This document shows, piece by piece, positions 35,718 to 47,222 of a stretch of 64,000 nucleotides of DNA; positions within the stretch are counted from its first letter, which is position 1, and each line of letters starts with the position of its first letter. Location of the stretch: assembly GCA_958450365.1 (NCBI GenBank), contig CAUEEP010000939.1:1674001-1738000 (forward strand), written 5' to 3'. The position numbers were made by a program, and so were the translations under genes. A model generated the notes under the pieces. The model made no database searches and was not told the DNA's origin. It saw only the letters and a program-made list of their open reading frames with translations. The DNA is from Mesorhabditis belari (taxonomy: Eukaryota; Nematoda; Chromadorea; Rhabditida; Rhabditidae).

Positions 35718-36388
35718 ATATAATATTGTGAAGTTTTCTTATTTCTCGAATTTGAATAGGTTCCTGTGGTTTGTCAGCTCCGAGCCAAACTGATATTTTA
35801 GTTACTATTATTATTGAATGATTTGTCTGATCTTATGTAAATGTGTTCTCCCCTGTGCTTATCCCTTTCATCGCCGAGAAGGGGCGGTCCTTGGGATTGC
35901 CTAGGAGGACAAGTGAGGCTCTCACTTGGAGTCCCCCCTTTCCCTTTCACTCATTTGTAATCTATTCGTCTTATTGTACTACTGTAAATAAAGATACATA
36001 TCTTCCGGGTGTATGCAACTGCAGTTCAGGTCGGTCATTTCGCAGGGACTCCCCTCTAATACGTTGGAGGAGTTGAGTTGGGTTGTCGGCTTAGGCTTAG
36101 GTGTTAGAGATGTTAGAGATGGCAGGATATCAAAAGGGATCCACTCTCTTTAACTTAACCCAAATTCTAGTCCGTTTACACCTAGGAACGAATAGGTTTG
36201 AATTAATTAAATAGTTATTATCAAAAAGTCAGCTTCATGTTCGTTTATTTCCAAAGTTATGAGTGGTGTTTGAGTGTGTAAACTCTTTTCTTTTTGCTCG
36301 TTGTGATTGTATCGTAGCTAATTAAGAGATCCAAAATTTATCTTTAAAAACTTTACAATAGATTAACAGTTTTCATTGCGTTGAAATC
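35718..36388. other. Flank with candidate poly(A) signal and inverted-repeat arm 1
   Basis: 35718-36060 holds a hairpin-rich stretch (AAGTGAGGCTCTCACTT) and an AATAAA at about 35988, possibly the displaced 3' end of receptor 1. 36067-36345 is the left arm of an inverted duplication whose right arm is 39138-39423. The arms include short TTAGGC repeats. No gene was recognised. Confidence 0.6.
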
Positions 36389-38427
36389 TTATTTGGATTT
36401 TCCGCCGGTCTGCTGGGCAGTGTTGGATTGAGCGGCCGCATGGGAAGCACTCCCGGGATTCGTCTGATTGGAATGTTCGTTGAGGTTGGACGTGTGATGC
36501 TGAAATGAAAGAGTTTTCTTTGAACTTCTTCATAAACACTTATTGCTAACTACGTAAATGCTGTAATAGAGTGACCGCCTAGAGGAGCGTCGTGTAGTCT
36601 AAGTTTACACTCAAAGAACTTCTCATATCTCGGCGCCCAGACATTTCTTTCTGCACACTTTGGTATCAAATTAAAGTAGAGAAGATGGGTGATTTTTTGA
36701 GATATAACACATATTTTTAGCATAAACCAGTGCTTAGTAAAAATGGTTGAAAAATGATGAAAAATCGGCTTCTTTTGGCCACTTTTCTCTGTTTTCAGAC
36801 GTTTCCGCGTCAAACGTCGGAAACTACCGTAACCCGACACCATAAAACAACCCCGCTACAAAGAATTTTTCAGTCTTTTCGGGAGTGGGACAAATGCGAC
36901 CTTTTTTTTGCGCACCCGGACATTTGCGCACCTTTTTTTCCGCACTTAGCCCATTAGCGCACCTTTTTTCGCGTTTTAAAAAAAGCTCTAAAAGCTAATA
37001 CTAACCAATTTCTATTCCAAAAGTTGTTTTTCTAGGTAATTTTAGGGCGTAGAATCGAAATTTTGGCATATCAGAGCTTGTGGAAGCGAACGGACGGAGT
37101 TATACAAAGAGAAAAATCAACAATTTTCTGTAATTTGACCTAGCCGTTTTGTCTTTCAAATTGGTTCCACACGCTCTGTTGTGTCAAAATTTGAATTCGA
37201 CACCCTCAAATTACCTAGAAAATCAACTTTTGGAATAGAAATTGGTTAGTATTAGCTTTTAGAGCTTTTTTAAAACGCGAAAAAAGGTGCGCTAATGGGC
37301 TAAGTGCGGAAAAAAAGATGCGCAAATGTCCGGGTGCGCAAAAAAAAGGTCGCATTTGTTCCACTCTCGTCTTTTCGTTTCATTTATTTTCTTCCTTTTC
37401 GCAATTTTTTTGCCACTTTTCAATCATTTTCTTCATTATCAAATATAACACATATTTTTAACATAAACCAGCGCTTAGAAGAAAATGATTGGAAAGTGGC
37501 AAAAAAAAGCCGATTTTTCATCATTCTTCCAAAGGGATAAAAGGACATTTTTTGGCAAATTCAATGAAAAGAACGTTTGGAACTTTGCAAATAAAGTCGA
37601 TCGACTTTCGTTGATATTTTATCACCATTAATTGTGGGACACCCTGTAAAACTCTACTTCTTCTGCACCCCAATTTGAAGGCTAAATTAGAACTAACTGT
37701 ACATAAAAGCAGTAATTTCCGAGGTTTAATTGATTTTGTTGTTTTGTTTGTTACTATTTTGTTGAAAAGCTCAAAATTTTTTACTCACCGGATTGTTTCC
37801 ACCACCGCCGAGAGCCGAATTGCCGTGTGCTCCCGAGTTTCCACTGTACGGCTGAAAAGGTGAGGGTTGTTTTTATCGAGAAACTAGGTTGACTTGAAGC
37901 TAAATTCTTTCTCAAAGCTTGCACACTTTATTCCTCTACATACCGTATTTTCTCTAATAGTAGCGCACCCTGAGCGTCGCCTAAATTGCTCGAAATCTCG
38001 AGAACTGCTTATCAGAACCTATCGATGTGGGGTCGGAAAATGTAGCTGACAATGAGATCTAGTGGGGGATTAGGGTGATGAGCTTCTGCAAAAGCTTGGA
38101 AACTGTAAAATAGTCATCAACTCGGCTCGCCGGGGTGCACTACTATTAGAGAAAATATGGTATCTACAAATGTTAACATTTCATGTCAATCTATTTTTTG
38201 AGTCTCCATGAAAAATTGTTTCAGAAAACTTTACCAAAAGACTCTCGATGTTTCAAAATAAAAGTTAAAATTGAAAAAAAGCTGAACATCAGTCCCACTA
38301 CACAAAGCTTTAATTCGCAGTTTAAATTTGTGTTAATGTTACCTTAAGCGAGTCTAAAGTTAGCGAGTCTACATCAGTTTTGCAATACATCAGCGATACA
38401 AGAACCAACCTGAGTAGGGTTAGGCAT
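36389..38427 (-). CDS. Small 63-aa Gly/Asn/Ser/His-rich hydrophilic protein
   Basis: Three exons on the - strand: 38410-38427 (ATG plus five codons, donor GTTGGT), 37789-37851 (21 codons, acceptor CCTTTTCAG, donor GTGAGT) and 36389-36499 (36 codons plus TAA, acceptor CATTTCAG). All are phase 0. The protein starts MPNPTQPYSGNSG, has a Gly4 stretch and ends QSNTAQQTGGKSK. It has no Cys, membrane segment or signal peptide. A TATAAAG box lies 73-79 nt upstream of the ATG. I do not recognise the family; low complexity suggests a disordered small protein. Both introns contain MITEs (M1 at 37941, M4 at 36881). The gene lies between the arms of an inverted duplication. Confidence rests on three clean splice junctions and the TATA box, not on homology. 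Confidence 0.65.
36881..37368. mobile_element. Palindromic MITE family M4, intron 2 of the 63-aa gene
   Basis: GGGAGTGGGACAAATGCGAC at the left; the complementary right end reads GTCGCATTTGTTCCACTCTC-like. Both ends carry GCGCACCCGGACATTTGCGC blocks. The arms are about 240 nt. Confidence 0.8.
37941..38162 (+). mobile_element. MITE family M1, intron 1 of the 63-aa gene
   Basis: Complete copy from TACCGTATTTTCTCTAATAG to CTATTAGAGAAAATATGGTA. Confidence 0.8.
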
Positions 38428-38499
38428 CTTGCTTTGAAGAGAGTATAGAGTTGAATTTGATTGAAGAAATCAAGTGATTTCTACAAGAACTCTCAGCCC

Positions 38500-38506
38500 C
38501 TTTATA
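38500..38506 (-). promoter_or_regulatory. TATA box of the 63-aa gene
   Basis: TATAAAG on the - strand, about 75 nt upstream of the ATG at 38427, leaving room for a ~45-nt leader. Confidence 0.5.
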
Positions 38507-38818
38507 CAGGAATTAGCTCGTGTAAGCAAAAGTTGTTTTCTCCTTTTTTGTTTATTGGAAAAAGTTTCCGAAAAGAAAGCGCCCAGCTGCCCGCAAAGAG
38601 CGATTCTTTCTCTATTTTTTAACCAAAGGCTTTTCTTTCTCCCTTTTTTCAGCTAAAGTGCAGAAAAGCACATTTCCCCAAAAGCCGAATGTGATTCATC
38701 GTTTTCAGAAAGCAAAAAGAAATTCCTGCATTTAACAAAAAAAAGTTGTTGACAGGCCATTTTTGTGTACTTTGGTCAGTGAAATTTCAAATGATAAAAA
38801 AAAATTCCTCGTAGGTTC

Positions 38819-38985
38819 CAGAACTTTTCAAGAAAATTTGGAAGAAATTTTCAATGTCAATTTCAAACCTTATACAATAATAGTACCGGGCAGCTGGGCG
38901 CTAATTACATTGCCTTATTTTGCTGTGGATATTTAAAGATCAAAACAATTGAGGTTGTCGGAGAAAAGAATATATTAGGTGCTAC
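38819..38985 (+). pseudogene. Truncated tandem copy of the receptor 2 5' end
   Basis: The segment with GCTAATTACATTGCCTTATT and then AAAACAATTGAGGTTGTC closely matches 39466-39602 around the receptor 2 start. The start ATGAAA is changed to TCAAA context, and similarity ends after about twelve codons, at a sequence resembling a mariner end (TTAGGTGCTACGGAAAATAA). Confidence 0.7.
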
Positions 38986-39137
38986 GGAAAATAACGGCGT
39001 TTCTTGATATCAATTATTTCGGGCCTTGTTTCTGAGTTTTTTCAGTAACGATTCCTTTTTTTTCAACGAAGAGCGATTTTCAACGAAAAATTGTTGATAG
39101 CTTTTCTTCGCAATGCCGTAAAAATTTTGTCTATTTA

Positions 39138-39423
39138 AAAAGATAAATTTTGGATCTCTTAATTAGCTACGATACAATCACAATGAGCAAAAAGAAAAGA
39201 GTTTACACACTCAAACACCACTCATAACTTTGGAAATAAACGAACATGAAGCTGACTTTTTGATAATAACTATTTAATTAATTCAAACCTATTCGTTCCT
39301 AGGTGTAAACGGAATAGAATTTGGGTTAAGTTAAAGAGAGTGGATCCGTTTTGATATCCTGCCATCTCTAACATCTCTAGCACCTAAGCCTAAGCCTAAG
39401 CCGACAACCCAACTCAACTCCTC
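39138..39423. repeat. Inverted-repeat arm 2 (mate 36067-36345)
   Basis: Near-identical reverse complement of the left arm, with few mismatches over about 280 nt, including a CCTAAGCC repeat. The arms lie about 2.8 kb apart and enclose the 63-aa gene plus the truncated receptor copy. Confidence 0.85.
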
Positions 39424-39563
39424 ATAGAAAATTCTCAACTACTTTTGTTTATTTATTCCATTTGAAAGAACTTTTCAACTTTTCAATGCCAATTTCAAAC
39501 TTAATTCAATAATAGCACTCGCTCGCTAATTACATTGCCTTGTTTTGATGTGGGCCATTTTAG

Positions 39564-42500
39564 ATGAAAACAATTGAGGTTGTCTGGGAAAAGAATATAA
39601 AAGGTCAGTTCTCCATTGTGACTACAGAGCGGTGCTTGTGTCTTGAGATGCCCAATAAATCTAGATCCTTAACAAAGAAAGATTACGAAGCACTGCAAGA
39701 CTATTTCTACGAAAATGATCTTCAAAATTTGTACAACTGTCGAAATCCATCGAAATATTGGGGCTATGCTTTCGAGGGTCCAATGAATTATGAATGGAAT
39801 GGTTTACCGATTCGATCATCGATAAATGATGACTACAATTTGGTGGTGGCTTTGGCGTTGAGTGGGGTTTGTTTTGATGGGATTTGTTGATGGGATTTGT
39901 TGATGGGATTTGTTGATGGGATTTGTTGATAGGATTTGTTGATAGGATTTGTTGATGGGATTTTTTTGAGGGAAAATTTGAAGATGATTTAGATGGGAGT
40001 AATTGGATTGATCATCACTTTCATCACCTCAATTTTTATCCACAAAAATCGACGTCTTTCTCGAGCTTTAAAGTGGCTTATGCAATCTTTTTGTTTAGCT
40101 CTTCTCATCGTTTCACTCTTTCATTTCTTTGAAACATTTTGTGTGTTGACGTGAGCGATAAAAATGGAAAAATCTTCTATTTACAAGTTTTAGATGGGAA
40201 TGTATCAATGTCACGAATTATCCGTTCAGCGGGATGATTTTCAATCAAATATTCAGTATCTTTAGAGTCAGCTGTTCGTTGACAATCCAGCTGCTGGATA
40301 TTGCTATCTCGGTGAATCGGTGAGTGAAACATAAACATAAACAAATTTAACTTCCCCCGACTGACACCTTTGACTCGTTTAGGGCCAAAGTCAAGGGGCT
40401 AAAGGCCAAAGTTTTTGGTACACTAGCTTATGGGGCAGGGGATTGCTATAACCAAAACAAATTTCAAAGCTTTGTATGCATTGGTCCTAGTATTAGGCTA
40501 GTATGCATTCATCCTAGTATTAGATGCGCAATTAATTAATGGCAGATTTTGAGCTTCAAAGTCCACAACGTTGTATCTACTCTATAAAGTGAATAAACGA
40601 TTTCTTTTTTATTTCATTTTTAACTTATGACTCTTCTATAATAATATTCTTTGTTTTGTTTTTCTTTTGTTATTTCCTTCCATTTTATCAAGCTGTTTCA
40701 AGGATGCTGTCGAAATCGCAAATTCGGGATATTTTTCTTTTCAAATGGAAATTCGGTTCTTCAGCAGCCGATGCAATGAGGGAATTGAATGAATGGAACA
40801 ATGGAACAATGAATGGAAGCATGAATGCAATGGCGATTAAACAGCTTTGTATGACACTGTGGTAAAGTGGTAAAGTGGTTCCGGTGTTTTTTTAACCGGT
40901 GACAAATCTCTCGAAGAACACACAGGTTGAGGCTGGCCAATGGAGGCCAATGGAGATCGAGCAAATTCTATTTGGCAAGCCAGATATAACCGTTGAGGAG
41001 ATAGCAGAGAAGTTACAAGTTCCTCACCAAGCGATTTCGGAACATCTTCATAAAATGGGGAAAGTGCGAAAGCTCGAAACTGTCATGTCAAACGATTTGT
41101 CGCAGTCGCAAGAAACAGCATCTGGAGGTGTGCTCGGCTCTTCTCACACGGGACAAAACGAGCCTTTTCTTCAACGAATTGTAGCTTGGGATGAAAAATG
41201 GATTATATACGACAATCGAAAGCGAAAATACGAATGGGTAGACAAAGGATGGTCGACAAAATCGTTTCCAAAAGTGCGCCCTCATTCAAAGAAGCTCATG
41301 ATTGTCGTTGGAGCTCATTCAAAGAAGCTCATGATCGGTGGTGCTGTAAAAGGTCTATTCATTATAGCTTCTTAAAAAGGGGTCAAACAATGGAAACAAC
41401 AAACAAAATTTGATCTTTACATTCAGGAAACGAAAGAAATCCCCGAAAAACTGAATAAATTTTATCCCGCTTTGGCAAATTGAAAGGACCCTTTACTTCT
41501 GCACGACAACGCAAAACCGTATGTTTCTACAGTGCGTTTCAAATTCTTAAACGCACCCTCTAAAATAGCGAATTTTGCATTTTGACCACCTCTACAACTA
41601 TTAATCTTTTTTCTATTAGAAAGAGCATGTCTTAAAACCTAAATAACACGAAAAATAAGCATACTGTAAAAAACAAAAATTTTCAAAATAGAAACTTTTT
41701 GCTAAATCGACCGTTTCAAATTCTTAAACGCACTATGAAAATATTTTTATTTATCGACACAAATTAAAAATCAAAGGTAAAAAATCAAAACTAATGATCT
41801 GTACACGCACCAGAACGATTAATTACTTGAAAAATGCAGTCTGGCATTGAATTGATGAGGTTTTGAAGAGCAGAGACGTCGAGATCGCTCTAGGCCAAAA
41901 AAATTGCTGCTTTATGTGTGGAAACGTCTTGAAACTGACGATGATTCTTGTAGACAGCTCGGACAAGTATTCCCCATAAATTTTCTATCGGATTGAGGTC
42001 AGGAGACTGAGCGGGTCAGTCCAAAGTTGCAATGTTGTTGCTGTTCAGCCAGTCTCGGGTATCTCCGGCTCAATGAACTGACGCATTGTCGTATTGAAAC
42101 AAATCGGGAACGGCTTGATTTAGGAGCGAAAACGGCGACAAGCAATTGTTCAAGATAACTATCTAGTCATCCGATTCGAAACCATCTTCAGAGCAACCGT
42201 TCCATCCGCGACCGTTCCATTCCAAAAAATCTGCCATTAATTAATTGCGTACCTTATAAGATTAGCTTGTTTTCCATTGAAGCTTTCAAAAAAGAGCATT
42301 TTTTATTTCAACAAGAAATTCAACACAACATTCAGCTTCTTTGCCGTTTATTTCAATGGTTTCTTTTTTCGGAAAGCCGAAAAAACAGTGATTCCTCATT
42401 GTCTCTTTGCGTGGATCTTTCCGATTGTCACAATGTTTATTCAAATTGGAACAAGTCAGAGCTTATAATAGCCTTTTCCAAAGAACAATTCAGTAGAAGA

Positions 42501-44407
42501 TCCATCAACAGGCTATGTTTGTTATTCAGGTGTCATATATGATCCATTAGGGTATAATTTGATAGTAAGTTATCTTCGTTTTCTTGTCCCTGTGCTGATT
42601 GTCTTCGATCCATATAGTATCATAATGGGCGCAACTGTTGCAAGTACTTTGTTTCTTGATCTAATCGTTATCTATAAGATACGAAAAATGGTTTAAATCA
42701 TGAAAATGCTTGAATACTTCCAATTTCAGGATCAAAAATCTGAGGCTAGAAAACGAGGAGATCTTAAATTGATCATCACTGTAAGTTTTTGATGTTTGGT
42801 TAGCAGATTAGCGATTAAAGTGGCCCGTTCAAACAAGTCTAATGAAAATAAGTCCTTCTAAAAGTTTTACTTTGGTTTACTTTGGCATTTCGTTGAGTAT
42901 TTGAAGTCCAAGCAAGAAAGCACGTTTTTTAGCTTTTTATTGGGTTGGTGAATTGAAAACTGCGGGTGATTGTCATATGTGACAGTTTGAGCACTTTCTT
43001 CAAAAGAAACCCATTTTGGTGTCAATGAAAAAAAAAGACTGAAAAAAAAAAAACACGACGAAAGACTGAAAAATTCTTTGTGGCGGGGTCCTTTTATTGA
43101 GTCCGGTTACGGTAGTTTCCGACGTTTGGCGCGGAAACGTCTGAAAGGCAAAGTGTACGGTAGACGGTCCGAAAGGCATCTGTCGTCAGAATTTTATTAT
43201 TTCAAGAGAGAATTCCTTTAAATTGATTTAAAGTAAAATGAAATTAAACCCAATTTGTTTAATTACTTTTTTAATTATTATTTTTAATTTATTGGATTGG
43301 TGAATTGAAAACTGCGGGGTATTGTCATATGTCGCAGTTTGAGCACTTTTTTCAAAAGAAACCCATTTTGGTGTCAATGGAAAAGTTGTAGAGAATCAAA
43401 AATTAAAATTAAGCTTATATCCAAATTTTCAGAACGATTCAAAACACTGGTTTTCAAGAAATGCCAAATTTACGGTATTTTCACAAAAATTGCATTTTAA
43501 GCGAAACTACTAAGTGTATCTTTTTGGAAATTTCGCTATAAGCCTAATTTTTGATTCTCTACAACTTTTCTATTGACACCAAAATGGGTTTCTTTTGAAG
43601 AAGGTGCTCAAACTGGGACATTCCTCCATTTTTGAGTCTCCAGTCCTCCATTTTTGAGGCTCACACTTGTCTCACACACAAACCAAAATCTTACTACGAG
43701 AGAGGAATCCGCAAATTGCCTGTAAAATGGGCAGAAGTCGTCAATAATAATAGAAATTATTTGGAAAGAATTTATGGTTTTATGTTGGATAAATTTTAGT
43801 TCAAAGTCCCGCAGTTTTCAATTCACCAACCTAATAGAATGCGTTTTTTGAGGTTTATTAGGCTTGTTTGTAAAGGGATTAGTTTATTAACGACAATCAC
43901 TGCAGGTGACAATCACTCACTTACTCTTGTTGGTTGTTCTTATCAAACAACTTCTCATGCGAGTCCCCCTCTTTGATACTCTTTTCGGTGCACTCATTGG
44001 ATGCGATGCAGTCGAATTCTTCGTTAAGCTCCTTATTGGGTAAAGTGCTTTTTGAGATAGGAAAAATTTTTTGTAATTGAGAATGGAGTCATTGCTTTTC
44101 TTGGTTGATCCAGTGTGGAATAGGAAACAGATTACAGCAGAAATCGACTTCAGAAATAGACTTCAGAAATAGAAACAGAAACAGCAATAGCTTCAACGAT
44201 ATCCAATATATTCTATAAGTTTCTATTGTAGCCAAGACGAGCTCACTCGAATCATTAACGACAAGCAAAGCAAAGCAACGTGATTCAAAAAAAACTATGA
44301 TTCGATACAAAAATCCATGTTAATTTAGATGTGTTCTGATCGGTTTCAACTGGAAGGCAGTATGTGGCAAAAAGGAATCAATTTTAGTCAAAAAAAACGC
44401 CTGTTAA
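39564..44407 (+). CDS. Nematode seven-transmembrane chemoreceptor-like protein (receptor 2)
   Basis: Eight exons with consistent phases: 39564-39866, 39993-40150, 40194-40319, 42261-42454, 42494-42690, 42730-42780, 43906-44039, 44329-44407, giving 413 aa. Exon 1 encodes a ~95-residue hydrophilic extracellular N-terminus with several Cys. TM1 is GVIGLIITFITSIFI, TM2 SFCLALLIVSLFHFF, TM3 IQLLDIAISVNR followed by LACFPLKLSK (DRY-like NR motif), TM4 LFAWIFPIVTMFIQIG, TM5 IMGATVASTLFLDLIVI, TM6 THLLLLVVLIKQLL. TTTTAG immediately before the ATG could be a trans-splice acceptor. Family not assigned; it is not a close paralogue of receptor 1. Intron 3 holds a mariner ending about 7 bp before exon 4, whose acceptor is AAG. 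Introns 2 and 4 are only about 40 nt. Confidence 0.78.
39867..39965. repeat. 13-bp minisatellite, receptor 2 intron 1
   Basis: Tandem GGGATTTGTTGAT units that begin a few bases inside the donor GTTTGT and resemble it. Confidence 0.8.
40523..42253 (+). mobile_element. Mariner in receptor 2 intron 3, interrupted by a Tc1-like element
   Basis: The ends GCGCAATTAATTAATGGCAG and CTGCCATTAATTAATTGCG match the element at 31306-32679. The + strand frame 40899-41375 carries the same HTH and AWDEKWIIYDNRKRKYEWV catalytic region. A tandem duplication within it repeats GCTCATTCAAAGAAGCTCATGAT. The frame is broken, and from 41530 it is split by a Tc1-like fragment. Confidence 0.85.
41530..42215 (-). mobile_element. 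Tc1-like fragment nested in the mariner
   Basis: Starts CAGTGCGTTTCAAATTCTTA next to TA, with the subterminal motif repeated near 41715. The - strand encodes, with stops, DWLNSNNIATLD and then SPDLNPIENLWGILVRAVYK, the Tc1 third-catalytic motif, ending near the Tc1 C-terminus. The N-terminal part is absent. Confidence 0.8.
42945..43842. mobile_element. Two MITE family M6 copies, receptor 2 intron 6
   Basis: The first starts TTGGGTTGGTGAATTGAAAA. The second (from about 43289) starts TTGGATTGGTGAATTGAAAA and ends TTTTCAATTCACCAACCTAA. Both contain CCCATTTTGGTGTCAAT; the second has a long internal palindrome. Confidence 0.75.
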
Positions 44408-44439
44408 AAGATGAAATCAAAGTTTCAAATAAACTGAGT

Positions 44440-44775
44440 TTAAAAAGGTTAAAGTTAAAGATTAGTTAAAGACAATCAGTTAAAGACAAACAGATAAAGA
44501 CAATCAGATAAAGACAAACAGATAAAGACAAACAGATAAAGACATCAGATAAAGACAAACAGATAAAGACAAACAGATAAAGACAAACAGATAAAGACAA
44601 ACAGATAAAGACATCAGATAAAGACAAACAGTTAAAGACAATCAGTTAAAGACAAACAGATAAAGACAATCAGATAAAGACAAACAGATAAAGACAAACA
44701 GATAAAGACAATCAGTTAAAGACAAACAGATAAAGACAATCAGATAAAGACAAACAGATAAAGACTAACAGTTGC
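44440..44775. repeat. 14-bp minisatellite downstream of receptor 2
   Basis: AGATAAAGACAAAC and variants, about 23 copies, beginning about 35 nt after the stop and so probably in the 3' UTR. Confidence 0.85.
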
Positions 44776-45153
44776 CAAAACACTTTTTCAGTCTCTCAAT
44801 AACATATCTCATTTTACTTTCAGTGGTTTTCCATGGTCATCAGTTTAACAGAGATAAACAGTTCTATTGCCAAGATCGCTGCTAGAAGTTTCAAGATTGC
44901 TAGAGTCATTGGAACTACAGGATACACCATAATTATCACAATAAGCTAAAGTTCTGATTTTAAGGCAGACAAGAGCAAAAAAAGACAAATTTTTAACTGA
45001 ATAACATTTATTGTACATTACCGTTACGATGCTCACTCGTGCGCAAATGCGCATATCTTCAAACTTGTGCTGTTTTCTGATTTTTCTGTTAATATTATTT
45101 ATTGTTCAATATTAATACAAGACAAAAATGTCATAAGAATGTTTATTTTTAGA

Positions 45154-45950
45154 ATGGTTCGAGCATTATCGCATCGAGGATCGATGATCGCGCTGCACAA
45201 ACAGGGACTCTCAGCGAGTGAGATTGCCAAACTTCTCAAAGTGAATCGAATGCTTGTGCATCGATCCCCATAATCCCCATTTTTTTATGACATTTTCCGC
45301 ACCATTTGTGACATTTGGTTTGGCGTTTTTAACAGGCGATCCTTTTTGACATTTGCTGAAGTTGTTACCGTTCGCTACCGTTCGCTTTCTTCAACGCCCT
45401 GGCCTATCAGAATCTGTTCCTAAGGTATTGAAGCGTTCGATTGTTCAATGCACATCTGCATCTGCAGCATTTGAGCAGGCTCGCAGGCGTTTCGGAAAGG
45501 CGTCAACGGTGGTGACCAAATAGGCTGGATCGTTCTGGATCTGCACTTCGAGAAACCGTGGTATTCGGTTGAGATTTAAATTCAATCATTTTGCTTGTTA
45601 AGAAGGCCTTCAACGGTAAATATCTTTTCATTTGTGAACAAGAACCATTAGCATTTGGTCAATCCATTGGGTCATGGTGAACAAGATATTGTGATGGTCG
45701 ATTCCATTGAAGCGCATCAATAACTGATCTGCTTTCAATTTTCGATTGTTTTTTAGCGGCATTCGAAAGAAGGCGTCAACGGTGGTGACGAAATAGGCTG
45801 GAGCAGGCTCGCAGGCGTTTCAGGAAGGCGTCAACGATGGTTTTTCAGGAACGCATGGGCGGTTGAATTGCGCCGAAACGCCTGCGAGCCTGGTAATTTC
45901 CGTGGGCGATTTAATCATATTGTAACAAAATTTCTATAAAACCCTTGAAC
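45154..45950 (-). pseudogene. Degraded Tc/mariner-type transposon relics
   Basis: On + at 45154-45270 a short frame encodes an HTH (GLSASEIAKLLKVNRMLVHR) typical of Tc/mariner N-termini. From 45350 to 45950 the - strand has scrambled transposase pieces (DPAYLVTTVDAFPKRLRAC, HHNILFT). It has many stops and internal duplications (TTTCGGAAAGGCGTCAACGG appears three times in variants). Confidence 0.6.
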
Positions 45951-46137
45951 TGACGCAAACGAGTGCCATGAAAAGCGGATCAATCAAAGAAGGACCTCAG
46001 CGGTCAATTGAAACACTAAATCCATTTTAGTAGGATAATTGAAACAACAAAAAATGATCAATTTCAACGTGTCCATCAACATCAACAGTATTTAAATGAG
46101 AGGAATTCTAGTATAATTCTAGTATAATTCTAATATA

Positions 46138-46656
46138 TTGGGTTGGGGAGAATGAGTCAGCGCCGAAAATCAAAGAAATTTCTAAAACTTATAGCAGACT
46201 TTGTCAAATGATATGCGTTTGATATCCGTAGAAGGGTAACTAATTCTCTACAAAATAATATTTAAAAGAGAACTCAAACAGCGCCTCAACTCAACAAAGG
46301 ATCATTTTTTCACAAAATCGATAAACGGTCATCTAGAGTAAACGGTTGGAGGGATCTTCCTGAAAATTTGGTAACTTATGTAATTGAGTGTGCTCTATCT
46401 TTTTTATATAAACACCAAAGAAGGTTTATGTGAAAGAAACTGTTCAAATGATGAGTCGGACTCTTTGCCATTTTAACCAGCTGCGTTTGGAAGTTCATAA
46501 ACTCCACGAAAGAAAAGCTTTGTGGAATCTCTCAAAAGTCATTTTGTAGAGAAATAGTGGATCCTTTTGATGAAACCAAACGTATGTTTAAAGAAGGCTT
46601 TATGTGTGCAAAAAGTCCCTTTAAAGTTTGGCGCCGACTCATTCTCCCCAACCCAA
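46138..46656. mobile_element. MITE family M7 (complete copy)
   Basis: 519 bp with ends TTGGGTTGGGGAGAATGAGT / ACTCATTCTCCCCAACCCAA between TA dinucleotides. A second, 5'-truncated copy runs about 46790-47222 with the same right end. Noncoding. Confidence 0.85.
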
Positions 46657-47222
46657 TATAAAGCTAAAATCGTATTTATAAAGCTAAAATCGTATTTATA
46701 AAGCTAAAATCATATTTATAAAGCTAAAGGAAGAGTAACAAAATTGATTGATTGGAGAAAGATTTTTCGTTTCGTCGAAAAAGTTAAAAAATTTTTGGTT
46801 AACTAATTCTCTACAAAATGACATTTAAAAGAAAATTCAAACAGCGCCTCCGCTCAAGAAAAAGCCATTTTTTCACAAAAACTACAAACTGTCATCTAGA
46901 AAAAACCATTGGTGGGATCTTCCTGAAAATTTGGTAACTTATGTAATTGAGTGTGCTCTATCTTTTTTATATAAACACCAAAGGAGGTTTATGTGGAAGA
47001 AACTGTTCAAGCAATGAGTCGGACTTTTTGTCATTTTGATTAGCTGTGTTTGGGAATCCATAAAATCCCAAAAAAGAAAAGCTTTGTGGAATCTCTCAAA
47101 AGCCATTTTGTAAAGAAATAGTGGACCATTTTGATGAAACAAAACGTGTATTTAAAGAAGGTTTTATGGGTGCAAAAAGTTTCTTTAAATTTCGGCGCCG
47201 ACTCATTCTCCCCAACCCAATA

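Noticed and set aside
42536..42590. Possible 53-nt intron (GTAAGT ... ATAG) in receptor 2
   Set aside because: Removing it breaks the frame; reading through gives a continuous hydrophobic segment.
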